From the NCBI GenBank assembly GCA_035048815.1, contig JAUCBN010000029.1, forward strand, positions 16,794,501-16,858,500: DNA of 64,000 bases, in the 5' to 3' direction. A program made the position numbers and the translations under genes. Of this stretch, positions 21,879-34,570 are shown piece after piece (position 1 is the first letter of the stretch; each line of letters begins with the position of its first letter). The notes beneath the pieces are model-generated. The model was not told the DNA's origin, made no database searches, and saw only the letters and a list, made by a program, of their open reading frames with translations. This stretch comes from Abelmoschus esculentus. Lineage: Eukaryota > Streptophyta > Magnoliopsida > Malvales > Malvaceae.

Positions 21879-24800
21879 ATGCCTCTGCTGTTAAATACTA
21901 CCTCCGCCTTCTTGTTTTCCCGTTCATTGGCTTCTTCCTTGTCTTCTCCGAGGTCCCGCCTTTGCCTCCCTTCCTATTTTGCCCTTACTCCCCGCCGATT
22001 CCCCCACTCATCCCTCCCTCCTCTGAGGGTATCTCCGTCTTTTCGTACCCAAGCTTCAGCCGCTACCATCACCATGGGCGACGCCCCTGACGCTGGCATG
22101 GACGCTGTCCAAAGGCGCCTCATGTTTGAGGATGAGTGAGTTTTTTCCGTTTCCGAACTGCCCCCTTTTTTCGCCTTTATTTACGTTTTTGTCGTTTACA
22201 ACTATGATCGGTTTTACCGAGAAAATGAAAAAAGGATGGGAAGTTGAAGCTAAAGGTAACTGCGTGTACTAGGTTCATTTTCCTCTGTTCAAAAATTTTA
22301 TAATCATTTTACAACTAGCTTTATCGAATTTTAAGCTTGTTTAATAAATTGTTGATTGAAACCTGGTCCCCCTCCCCTTTTAGCAGTACATCTATATTTC
22401 AAGTAGACTTGTCTATATAGTAGAGTATAGGTATATGTATGTTCTCTGCAAGTAAGCTTTAGAAAGTTGAGTTAATTGGTAATTGTTTTTTGTCAAAGTT
22501 CTTTATAATTATATGATTTCTAAAACTTGTAACTCCTATGAAAGCAGTGAACTTCCCATTTATATGGTTAATTTTTGTTTTATTCTTGGTGCCATGGTTT
22601 GGGTTTCCTGATAATTCGAGGGGGAAATGATTGGGAACTTCTTTTGTAACTAAGAAAATAATTCCCCCTTTCCTTCATAGACTTAGCAGCCAGATGAAAG
22701 TATAGGAGATTATTCAATTTTGAGCCATATTTTGTATATTTACTGCTGAAAATCATTTTAATACTTATGGTAAAAAAGGGGGGATGATTAAAAATATGAT
22801 AATATGCCCATGATTTTATTCATCTTATAGGAGGATCCCCTTTTGGCTGCTAGTTATGTCAGCCGCTAAAAATAAATAGGATGGTATAGCTAGCCCCATA
22901 TTATCTTGTATTGTCTTTAATGATATCATTTTTTATCTACTGTTAAATGGAAGCAGCCTGGCTTACATGCCTTTATCTATTTTGGTTAAATGTGCTACAA
23001 TTCTTGATTAAACCCTTATGAAAAGGCAATTGTGTTAATTTATAGAAAAGAGGGAAAATGCGACTGAAAATGTTGAAAAAGAATGAAGAAAGGGTAGTTT
23101 ATTTCCTTTTTCTTTTTACATATTTTCATTAACATGTGTGATTTTCGTTTCTTGCCGAAATTCTTTGTGTGCTGTGTATTCCTTAGCTGGATTGAAGTGA
23201 AGGAGGAGTGTGATAGTGATATGTTAATGGTTGTTTTTCACTAATTGTGGTACCTGTTATTGCATAGGATATCCCTTTTTATTACCAATATTATATATTT
23301 TCTATTACACGAATCAAGGTTTAAAACTTCACTGTAAATACAGATTGTTATATGGCCTTATTATTATGAAGCCTTCTTGGTTTGCAATTACAGAGGTCAT
23401 TTTATTGGTCCTGCTCTTTTGAAGTGCATATTTAGTATTTAACACTAATGTATGATTTTGCTTCAATCTTATTGTAGATGTATTTTAGTGGACGAGAGTG
23501 ATAATGTTGTTGGCCATGAATCGAAGTACAATTGTAAGTAAAAAATGCTTACCACAGTTTCTGTGGGTCATAGCAATGTTGTGCTGCATTATCTTTTTCC
23601 TCTTTTTAAATTTTATATGCGCAAACACATATTTCTAATGTTCAATGCATTCATTTGACTGCATCTGGTGTTATCTAATTATGGAATGAAATTCTTTTTA
23701 TCGTGATGACCTAATAGTTATATTGACCATTCAGTCATAAGAGTAGTTATCAACTTAATTGTGGCATTTTCTTGATGTAGCTATTATTTATGTGTATTTC
23801 CTCTAGATTTTGTTTTCTTTTTTGGAATAATATAGCATTTGCACCATTGTGCTCAATTTTCTGTGGTGGCCATCACTGATAACAGAGATTGAGTTTGTTG
23901 TGATCTTTTTTAAAGAGTCGAGATGAAAGCTGGTAAAAAATTTTACGACTTGCATAATTGATTAAGAGAAGAACTCTCCTTTTAAATGTAGCTTTAGAAG
24001 GATATCAGGAAGTTGTTTGGATCCTAAATATTTTATTAATTTCACTTTTCTCCTACTAGAAAAGTTTTGTTTAGGAATATTAAATGTGCAACAACAACTG
24101 CATGAATTCAATCCTGATTTTATATTGTGTCTTAAATCCTCTCTATTTATGTTGTGGTATATATTTGCTCATTGTTTTATTCCTTGAGTGTTAATACTTT
24201 TCGGTTGGCAAATTATCTTGACCGGAAAAAATCATATGATTGTTGCTTTGGTGTTGAAAAGGAAAAATTGATCTTGTATTAAATTTTTAACTTTCATATA
24301 CAGTGGGCCCAGTAATGATATTCAATTTGTATAGGATGAAGAAACTTTGTTTATAGAACTTTCTAGTTCAATAGAGCTCTATACGATTTGTTGCACCTGC
24401 TGAAGGAGAAGTCAATTAATGCTTTTTAAAATTCTTTTATAACCTCTGAAAAACACTTTGCCAAGAACTTTCGGTGTGTAAAATTATTGTGCTTATTCAT
24501 TAGGCTATAAGATGAATCACTTCATTTGCATGTGGGCCCTTTATTTTGCCTATGATTTAAGAAGAAACGCTTGAATCTCTGGCCTAAATTTGAATCCTGT
24601 AGATTGTATTTTACTTTGCATTGTGGGAATTAAGGGTTGTTAGCTTTAGGCTGATAAGTTCTGATATTGCTATTAGTAAAATACATGGGACATCTGAATG
24701 TCTCTTGGCTTTTTTCCTGCCATATATGGCTTCGCTATATTGCCTTCATTTATGCACTTTTAACATCGGATCAGCAATTTACAGGTCATTTGTGGGAGAA

Positions 24801-27012
24801 GATTTTAACTGGAAAGATGTTGCATAGGGCATTCAGTGTATTTTTGTTTAACACAAAATATGAGTTACTCCTTCAGGTAACACGATAAAATATTGGTAGT
24901 TGAGATATTTAGAATTGTTATTGCTTCAAACTTCGGCATTCTAATGACATATGAAGCCAATAAGGTATGTCATTGACATCACATTTAGTAGAGTATTAAC
25001 ATTGTAACATGCCTCTTGCACGGTAGTTAACACTAGCCATTTGCTTGGTTGTAAAAGCCAATAAGGTATGTCATAGACTTTATTTTTCTCAACTCGGGGA
25101 AAGCCTTTTACACTGGTTGAGCTGATAAATTCTAATACAAGAGTTTATCCTTCCTCTAATTTTATGTTTTCAAGAGTTTGCTTGCTCAAAAAATGAATTT
25201 ACAATTATTTTTTCCCTTCTCCACAGAATAATTTCAACTTCCAAAAATTTTCCAGTATATTTTCTCCATAAAATGATATGTGAAATCTTGTTTGGGTTTT
25301 ATTTTATGAAGTACTTCTATAAAATATTTTAATTAAAAAATGTTTTTTGAAATATTTTTTTCATTTCATATACATATAAAAATTTATAAAATTTCTAGCA
25401 TGTAATTTTATAAAAGTAGTTTATTCAATAAATATATCATTTTATACTTGGCACTATATTTACAAAATCAACTTTAAAAATATTTTATCAAGTCAAAATA
25501 ATATTTGAGTTATTAGATTTTTTTTTTTATTTTCATCAAGGAAAAAAGTGACTTCATAATGCAATAGCTTAGTAATCGATGATGCCATTTATGGTTAATT
25601 AATACAAATCAAAATTTCAAGAAAAAAATAGTTCTACTTATTCAACATTTTTTCCTATCAAATAGTGAATCATTTTAGTACTTATGGTATTACATCTATT
25701 TAACGACACATATTAAATAATTTTCTCCTCTTGCTATTAGATAAACCAATCAAACGTTGTGTCAGTCTATTTGTTCACCTCATCTTCTTTATCATTTACA
25801 TTCATTGAAAATTATGATTTTGACATCTGAATCTCTGCCCATTTTTTATCTTTTAAAGAACCTTACGAGTCCTAAACCTCAAAGTAAAAAGGTAAAATCA
25901 GCAAGAGTAGTTGTAAGTTGGACAGCTGATCACTACAAAGTCAAGTTTTGTAGGATCAGTCGCTTTTAACTACGGAATGATTGATCAAAATATGAGAAGA
26001 TAAAACAAAAGTTTGGAGAAACAGGATATTGTTGCAGGTCTTAGGCTCTTAGACAAGCTGGCTAGCCCTTTTCTTTATCTAAATGTTACCCTTTATCATT
26101 CTCTACTCTTAGTTTCTACTTTGGTACCAGATTTAACATTGAATAAATTGCATATGCATGATAGTTATGCTTTGTAAATAGATGGTGAGGAAAGTTTTCT
26201 TTACATGCCTTGCCTTTCGGGTACTTTGGCAGCAACGATCTGCAACGAAGGTAACATTTCCTCTGGTCTGGACAAACACATGTTGCAGCCATCCTTTATA
26301 TCGTGAATCGGAGCTTATTGCAGAGAATCATCTTGGTATACTTTCTACACTTTTTCGGTTTAAAGCATTTTTATTTTTTACTGTGGATGATGATTTTCCC
26401 TATTTGCCTTTCTAATTCTGTGTACAGGGGTGAGGAATGCTGCCCAAAGGAAGCTTTTAGATGAGCTCGGTATTCCGGCTGAAGATGTTCCTGTTGATCA
26501 GTTCACCCCACTGGGCCGTATGCTCTACAAGGCACCTTCCGACGGCAAATGGGGCGAGCATGAACGTAATACTTCCACTTTGTCCGCATAACATTCTGCA
26601 CTAAGTTCTTTTTTAACTGCAAAAAAAAAGTTTTGAAATCAGTAATAAGGCGAAAGTTATTACAATTTACAAATCATGCATTTCAATAGCTGATGTTATA
26701 TTTGTTCGACTTTTGTTACTTGGCCTGATTTTGTGAATATTGAATGAATCTATTCATTATGCTGCAGTTGATTACCTGCTATTCATTGTCCGGGATGTTA
26801 CTGTTCACCCAAATCCGGACGAGGTAGCAGACGCCAAATACGTAAACCGTGACCAACTGAAGGAGTTACTTCAGAAAGCCGAAGGTGGTGAAGTGAAACT
26901 GTCTCCATGGTTCAGACTTGTGGTTGAAAATTTCTTGTTCAAGTGGTGGGATCATGTTGAGAAAGGGACCCTGAAGGAAGTAATTGACATGGAAACCATT
27001 CACAAGCTGTAG
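21879..27012 (+). CDS. IPI: Isopentenyl-diphosphate Delta-isomerase
   Basis: Interconverts isopentenyl and dimethylallyl diphosphate, the balance step at the head of isoprenoid synthesis. Six exons: 21879-22135, 23478-23533, 24785-24876, 26233-26335, 26428-26565 and 26768-27012, joining to 296 residues. The Nudix-type core is complete: FSVFLFNTKYELLLQQRS, the catalytic-Cys segment FPLVWTNTCCSHPLY, RNAAQRKLLDELGI, the Trp/Tyr-rich GEHELDYLLFIVRDV and SPWFRLVVENFLFKWW. The first 65 residues are Ser/Arg-rich and nearly without acidic residues, as in a plastid or mitochondrial transit peptide. A second in-frame ATG at 22074 (MGDAPDAGMDAVQ) begins the conserved short form of 231 residues. The C-terminal HKL is a known peroxisomal-targeting-like end in plant IPIs. 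AATAAA follows at 27033. Confidence 0.95.
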
Positions 27013-27266
27013 ATTAGAACCAGAGGGCATGAAATAAAGTGTGAGACTGGTACTTCCATAAACAAGTTTAATTCCAATAACCTCAGGATTGAAGTGTTTC
27101 TAAACCTGCTGTTTTCTCGATGTTTGTTGCTAAATTTTGAGTTAAATGTTGCAAACCTAACAGGGTATGCATCATAGTCATAGATTTGGAAGTCAAAAAA
27201 AGAGAGTTTATTTCATGATATATTCCGTCATGCCCTAGTGTTATCAATGCTTGAAGTATTATGAAT

Positions 27267-27501
27267 AAGAAATTATATTATGAATCATTCTGTTGCATTA
27301 TCTATGATATCAATTAATTAAATATATTAATTTTATTATTAAATAAATTTTTATTTGGTGAAATCTATTTTTAAACTTAATTAACAATAAATATTAGTAA
27401 AAATTATGTAGTAAAAAATAAGATAAAAATAATAAAATAAATATATTTATTAATTAATCTTACGGATAACATGACGAGAATAATATATGATATAATTTTT
27501 C
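27267..27501. mobile_element. MITE of the GAGAAATTATAT family, diverged
   Basis: The left end AAGAAATTATATTATGAATC pairs with the reverse complement of the right end, ATATGATATAATTTTTC, and a second inner part (AATTAATTAAATATATTAAT) pairs with ATATATTTATTAATTAATC. It is shorter in conserved sequence than the 50.7-kb member. No target duplication is recognisable. Confidence 0.5.
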
Positions 27502-28522
27502 GTGCAATTTGTGAGTTTTTTTTTTTCAGTTTTTATTATAGATCAATTATAATGTAGGTTATGTGTTATGTTAATGCAATAGAATGTAAATACTTTCTCT
27601 TCAAAAACAAAACAATAAGAAAATTTTAAATTTTTAACGATAGATAATGAAATTCTTATAAAATTCTCTTACAACCCTTATTGAATAATTTTAAATATTT
27701 TTTACTCGAATAACATTTAGGTTTAATTGAAAATATATATATTATTTTAAGTGTTTATTTTTTAAAAATTAGTGCATAACATTTAATGTATTACTATTTT
27801 AGGTATTTAATGTTTTATTTTATAAATATTTTAAAGTCAATTTATTAAAAAAATCAGTTTCTGTCTTAATATCTTTTAATTTCTTTTTATTTTTAAAATC
27901 AAAATTTATTAAAATATCAAAAAGATATATAAATGTTCCTAATTTCTCACAATACCTTAAATTTCAACATTCATTTATTTTTGTCCTCGATCATCAAATC
28001 GTCATATTTATCATTCATTTTTCGTAATTCAATTAAAAGTTTTCAAAGTTTGATGTTTATTTTACATGTCGATCGTCGATTTTTTTTATATAAAAAAAGT
28101 AAGATATTAAGAAGTGGTGCTCCGACGACGTAAAAAATAGATAATATTTAATCCAATGAAGATAATAGATAAATTTAAAAATTTAGATACTTATGTTTTT
28201 TGACAGTTAGGATTATTTTTGAAAATGAAAAATTTTGTTTAAAATAATTAACAATAAAACTATAAATTTTAAAAATATTTTAATCACATAAAAATGTATT
28301 ATTTTAAGAAAAAAATGTAATTAAGCTTAAGAATGTAATATCTAAGTGAATATTAAAAGTTTCTGAACTCTAATCTCATGCACATTCCATGACAAAAGAA
28401 TTAAAATCCACCAAAATACAAAACCCTAAAAGCCTGAACAAAACGCCAACAGTTGAATCGATCTAATTTTACATCACTCTCCAAATCCGCAGTCATTTCG
28501 CATTTCCTTTCTCTAAAATCCC
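27502..28522. other. AT-rich intergenic DNA before the HisRS gene
   Basis: Nothing coding was recognised. Base composition is strongly AT with long A and T runs up to about 28340. The last 180 bp become more balanced and should include the promoter and 5' leader of the histidyl-tRNA synthetase gene. Confidence 0.4.
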
Positions 28523-28555
28523 ACGGCCGTGGGCGGAAACCAAGGCGGATCCTCC

Positions 28556-31500
28556 ATGTCATCGTTGATCGAATTATGCCAGCTCATAGACCAAAGCTCC
28601 TCAGCTCTATCCACCATTGCCGTGGCAGTTGCCGCCCTCTCCTGCGAGTCCGCAAGGGCTAACTTATCCGCTTTCGAATTGACCGATTCCGGCGATGGGT
28701 CCGTCGCCAAAGACGACATCGGAGTTTCTAACGACATCAAAATCCTACTTAATGGTTCCAAATTGGCAGTGAGTTCTAATAAAGGTGATGACAAAGTTAA
28801 CATAAATCCGTTTTCTAAGATACCTGTTGTTTATGGAAATGTGAGGGAAGCGGTTAGGAGTTTGCATTCTGTTATTCGGGTGGTTTCGAATTCGGGGGAG
28901 AAGTTAGGGGGGAAAGTCTTGCATTTGTGCTTTGAGTTGAGGAATTTAGGGGAGAGTAGTTTGGAAAGAGTGAGATTGAATTTGGGTTCAATTAGCGTTG
29001 AGGGTTTAAAGGGTATGTTCGAAAAGGATTGTTTAAGTGAGGAAAGTTTGCGAAATGGAGTCAAACTGGCCGTGGACGCGGAGCTGGAAAAAAACCATGT
29101 GAAGTTGGCGAAAGATGTGGATTTGGTTTTGGGGATTGTGTGGAAAATTGTTGCATGGGAGGCTGTCTCTGCATTTTTTGTGCTTGAAGGCGTTGAGGTT
29201 TTGAATGAGAAGAATGGTGGAAAAGGAGGAGAGGTTGATGGAGGGCATGTGAAATCCGAAAAGAAGAAAAAGAAGAAGGTTTTGCTGGGGAGGGGAACAA
29301 GTTTTATAGTTCAGATGATTAAGGATAGGTTGATGAGTAAAGGGGACGGTTTAGAGAAAACTGTAGTGGAATTTTTATCTATTTTAGATCCGAAAAGCCC
29401 AGATTTTGATGGTTTGTTGAATAAGGTGAAGGAAATTTTGGAGAGCAATGAAAGTAGAAGAATTCCCAAGACCCCTAAAGTAAAAAAACTGGACCATGAT
29501 TCTTGTTTCCTGTTAGCTCAGTCATAATTTGTTGAAAATATTGTTTAAAAGCTAAAACTAAGAAGTAGGGCAGTTGCTTCTTGGTTGGTGTATCTTGAAA
29601 AGAGTACATCATTTAATGTTATAATCTTATGCCTTATTCTTCAGTAGTGTGTTTAAGTTTTTTAGATTTTTGTAGGGTACTCGGGATTTTGCAAAAGAGC
29701 AAATGGCGATAAGAAAGAAAGCATTTTCAATTATAACAAAGGTTTTTGAGAGGCATTGTGCCACTGCCCTGGATACTCCTGCTTTTGAATTGAAGGAGAC
29801 CCTTACAGGAAAATATGGGGAGGATTCAAAGTTGATCTATGATCTTGCAGACCAGGTTAGTAAGAATCGGTCCATTAGAATGAAATCATATTTTCTTGTG
29901 CATTTATGTTTTTACTGATCAGCAACCTAGAAAGTTGTTTATTTGGCTGATTTATCAAGAGAAGTGACATATATGGTTTATTAAGTTTTATATCCGACTT
30001 TTTGTTATATTTGTTTACAGGGTGGAGAGCTTTGTTCTCTACGATATGACTTAACAGTTCCATTTTCTCGGTATGTGGCCATGAATGGTCTCACATCATT
30101 TAAAAGATACCACATAGATAAAGTTTGGAGAAGGGATAACCCATCTAAGGGGAGATATCGAGAATTTTATCAATGTGATTTTGATATTGCTGGTCAATAT
30201 GAAAAGATGGGACCGGACTTTGAGGTTGTAAGAATTTTGTCTGAAGTACTCAATGCACTAAGCATTGGGGATTATGAGGTAAATTGTCATTTTCTATCCT
30301 CAATGCTCGTTTTGCTTTCCAAATTGATTAATTTCCTATTTATCTGCTTTTGACAGATAAAATTGAATCACCGGAAGTTACTTGATGGAGTGCTGGATAT
30401 CTGTGGTGTGCCACCAGCAAAGTTTAGAACTATTTGTTCTAGCATTGACAAGCTAGACAAACAATCCTTTGAACAAGTTAAAAAGGAAATGGTGAGGATT
30501 GAAGCCTCAAAATCTTTGTGACACTATCTAGTAGCTAAAGCTCTTGGGAAAGCAGTTTAAATATAACACTGTTCAATTATTTATCAGGGCATGTGATATA
30601 TTTCACACTAACTGTTCCTTTTAATTTTTTTTTGTCTTTTCGTGGAAAAATGATTTCGGTTGCATCGCTTGATTTTTTAGTTAGTATGGTCTTAAATTGT
30701 AAGATATTCCAAATTTAATCATTATGTTCAATTGATACTTGCTAGGTGGAAGAAAAGGGGTTATCTGTTGAGAGAGCTGATAAAATTGGCACTTTTGTGA
30801 AGATAAGAGGACCTCCTCTGGAATTATTGTCAAAGATTATGGGAGGAACCGAGGGTAGTGAGCTTCTTAAACACAATGCTTCCAAAGAAGCATTAGGTGA
30901 CTTGTCACTTTTATTCGATGCTTTGGATAAATCAAGGTGCATAGACAAAGTGGTATTTGATTTGAGTCTTGCCAGAGGCCTTGATTATTATACTGGAGTC
31001 ATATTTGAAGCTGCTTTCAAAGGAGGTGTGCAGGTAAATATTTATTCTGCCTGAGGGTTATGAATATGATTCATATCTATCTTTTATGTGAATTCTACAT
31101 GTTAAAGAGCCTTATGGTGAGTCTATCTATAATAATTAAGTTTGAACTTTTATGTGAACATTGAACCGTCATTAGAGGTCAAAGGAATGCTTTTGTAACT
31201 AGAAATTATCCTTTATTCTTGTTTTAGAAATTGAGGTAATTCTTCCTGATCTCCCCCCTTCTCTGCTTCCTAACTCAGGGTGATATAGGGAGACTGCATA
31301 GATACTGCCGTAGATGTATGTGAGTGCTCCATCAACCTAGTTTTTTAGCTCATGGAAAATAAAACCCTACAAATAGGATCCTCAAAATAAAAGAAACAGA
31401 AGACCCTGAGTACTTCCTTTTCCTAGATTTTCTCTAGAGTAGACATTTTTCCAAAACTAACCAAAATGTCTCCATTGGACCTTTTGAACAGTTAGCTTTT

Positions 31501-32443
31501 AACTGAAATGTTATGAAATATAAGCAAGTGGATGATATGATACCAACATTAATTACTGCAATGACATACTCTTCTCTTATTTTGTTGGTTCCTTGCTGAT
31601 ATGATTGACTTATTTGTCAGGTTGGTTCAATTGGAGCTGGTGGACGTTATGACAATCTGATAGGAAATTTTGGCACGAAGCAGGTTCCTGCTGTCGGTAT
31701 GAGTCTTGGAATTGAGCGAGTATTGACTATAATGGAAGAGAAAGCACAGAACCAGGTGATTTTTATTCCTAACTTGTTTAGGACATATTAAATATCTTGT
31801 CATTTCTCTCAACTATTTGAACAACTCTTGATCAAGTGGATTGAGAGTAGTGGTAAAATTTTTGTTATTAGTTCTATGAATTATTACTTTTCAGTCTACC
31901 CAGGATTGGTGCTCCTCTTGACCTTTTTATTATATGATAGACAAATTTGTTGGAATTTCATGTTAAGAGTTAAGACTGTCTTTTCCCACTGCCTCTGCCT
32001 CTCTGCATTTTCTTTGAGTTGGTCACATCTGATTTTGACACTCTCTCTAGCTCAAGTAACATGATTATATTAACTTTTAATTTCTACCGCCGCTCCACAT
32101 TTTTGTGTGGGGTACTAATGTATTCTGGGGGTGGCACTTGCAGGCAGTCCGAGCCACAGAAACCCAAGTGTTGGTGGGTGTTCTTGGGGATAAACTCTCT
32201 GTAGCAGCGGAGTTGGTTAGCGAGCTGTGGGACGTGGACATCAAAGCAGAATACAAGGTTCATAAGAAGGTGATGAAGCACATTGAATATGCTATCGATT
32301 CAAAGGTCCCTTGGATGATCCTCGTGGGAGAGCGAGAGCTGAATGAAGGGATTGTAAAATTGAAGAACATTGAAACCACAAAAGAGGAAGTAATTCCCAG
32401 AAGTAAACTTGTTGAGGAACTACAGAAGCGATTGAACCCATGA
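28556..32443 (+). CDS. Histidine--tRNA ligase (class II), plant long form
   Basis: Charges tRNA-His with histidine. Eight exons join to 739 residues: 28556-29479, 29676-29855, 30021-30278, 30357-30491, 30746-31033, 31621-31755 and 32144-32443 are read here (seven coding blocks, any 5' non-coding exon not seen). The first 308 residues are a plant-specific extension with a Lys-rich patch (SEKKKKKKVL), then the enzyme core starts at PKGTRDFAKEQMAIR. Core motifs are GGELCSLRYDLTVPFSRYVA, motif 2 RRDNPSKGRYREFYQCDFD, the histidine-specific LARGLDYYTGVIFE, GAGGRYDNLIG and motif 3 AVGMSLGIERV. The C-terminal anticodon-binding domain runs from TQVLVGVLGDKLSVA to the end. I chose the ATG at 28556; the same frame stays open upstream without ATG to 28517 (see findings). 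It is probably the cytosolic enzyme; no clear transit peptide is seen. Confidence 0.93.
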
Positions 32444-34570
32444 AAAGGGGTCTGTTTGCTCACAGCATTGGATTTTGGAGTTCAATGCTGCTATCTAACA
32501 CGGGGTAGCTTCTCAATACTTTGTCTGAATATGCAAATTACTTCAGGAGTTGTTGTATTGGGAATAGATTTGGCATTGCTACTTTTTGGTTCTTTAGAAT
32601 CACATAATTATACATGCTGTGTTATATATTTTTATTTAAATTTTGCAACATTAATACTTCTTCTCATATAGAGTTTTGAGACACTTGTGTATTGTGCTGT
32701 GATCGGCTTATTTCTTGTGTTCTGATAAGATAATTTACATAATTGATCATTATGTTGTTTTGAAAAAGTTGTCTTGGTCACACTGGGGTTATTGATCTCA
32801 GCTATTACAAAAGGGTTTATTTGTAACTTGAAATCATGAATTTTTGATAAAATAACAATTTAACTCTTCATTGATTTGGAGCTTTGGGGCACTATTTCTG
32901 TCAATGATTTGTTGGTGGTCTCTGAACTTTTGAATCCATGTGATTTGAGGTTAAAAAAGAGGGAGAATTTTTTTATTTTGAAAATATAAATGTTCGAAAG
33001 TTAGAACAACAATTAATTTGCGACAATTTCGGATGAAATTCAATTTTTTTTGAGTTGAGATGTCTTTGATTATCTATCAAGTATTTTTTTAACGCATCTT
33101 AAAATAACTTTATTAGACTTTAAACTCAGGATAACAGTGCAAAAAAACGATGTTTTTCTGAAAGATGATGTCAAGTCATTTTCTGGTTTGTGTGTGTATT
33201 TTATTGGTTTTATTTTCTTTACCTTCTTGATCATCTCTCAATGGTGCATTTGGTCGAACAATTACTTTGATTACTAACGAGGATGTTTGAATTCTGATGG
33301 ATCTTGTTTCTTGAGGTGCCACGGTGACAGACTTCAGAACTCTTTCATCACAACATTCAAATGAATTACTTTGATCTATATAATGATACTGATGGATAAT
33401 AATTTTAATAAAGATTCATTAAAAGTAAAATGTTCTATTTTTTTCTTTCGCTAGATAAAATTTATTTAAAAAATTTTAATTAAGATATTCCACCGCAATT
33501 TCATAAATATTTCTTTAACCCAAAATCATGAAACAGTAATCCTAAAAATCTTAAAATTGTACCAACTAAAAATGTCTAGACGAAAAATATGGAACAAAAT
33601 ATTCTTACAAAGGGTTACATAATTAGCCTACTAACTAAATATGTTTACATTACTTTATTTTATATAGATCTAAATTTTCACGTGAGAATATAATACTTAT
33701 CTATTTAATTAAAAAATTCTCGCAAACACTTAAGGTTTAAGAATTAAAGTTAAAATTTAGAGTTTGTGGTTAGATTTTAATATTCAAGAATAAAGTTTAA
33801 AACCCCCTATAGAATTAAATTGACATGTAAATTTATAATTGTGTTATGTGTAAAAGCAAAAGATAGGAAAAAAAAAACTTTTATACCGTTAACAAGAAAT
33901 CATTTTGGATTTACTTATAACTAAAGCATTCAAATTTAAACTACTGATGTTATAACAAGAATGCCAAATTAATCTGAAGGGTTTGAATCTCTAAGACCAA
34001 AATTATAGCTAACCAATAATTTTCAACATGTTGTGTTGGGAATTCATCACAAATTTTCTTCAGTATTCTGGCTTAATGCATGAAGCTAAGCTATGTAGTA
34101 ACCAACCAAGTTTGTCTCCTTGTCTGAAACTCCAGTCCAATAGCTGTGCAATCAATCCAGACTAAATCCGAAATCGAATCAATTCAGACTTCTAAACTAT
34201 TTTCTCAATCCACCTAGAGAAGACTTTTAGTTAAATGTCATTTTCCTATTAAAAACATGTTCAAGAAACGGCAAATTGCTATCGAATTTCGGCACAATAA
34301 CTATGTACAATACGATCCTATACTTGCCTTGAAGTCTTTGACTGACGCAATGCATTTAATTCAAGATACCAGAAGGGCATAAACTGATAAAAAGAAGCTT
34401 GTTTCTACGAAAAATGATGCAAAAAGACAAGCAGGACCAAGTGCTCAAAGAAATACACCAGAAAACAATGTGAAAGATGAGAAAATGTTGATAAAAGCAA
34501 ACATCATTTAGGTTTCCTATAGGTACCAAATTTTGGTTATAGAAAGGATGCTACCTGTAGTTTGTGAAAA
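32444..34570. other. Intergenic DNA between convergent HisRS and RPN5 genes
   Basis: The first 250 bp are presumably the HisRS 3' untranslated region. The rest is AT-rich with no gene recognised. The 34000-34570 part is less AT-rich and is likely to include the 3' untranslated region of the minus-strand RPN5 gene. Confidence 0.4.
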
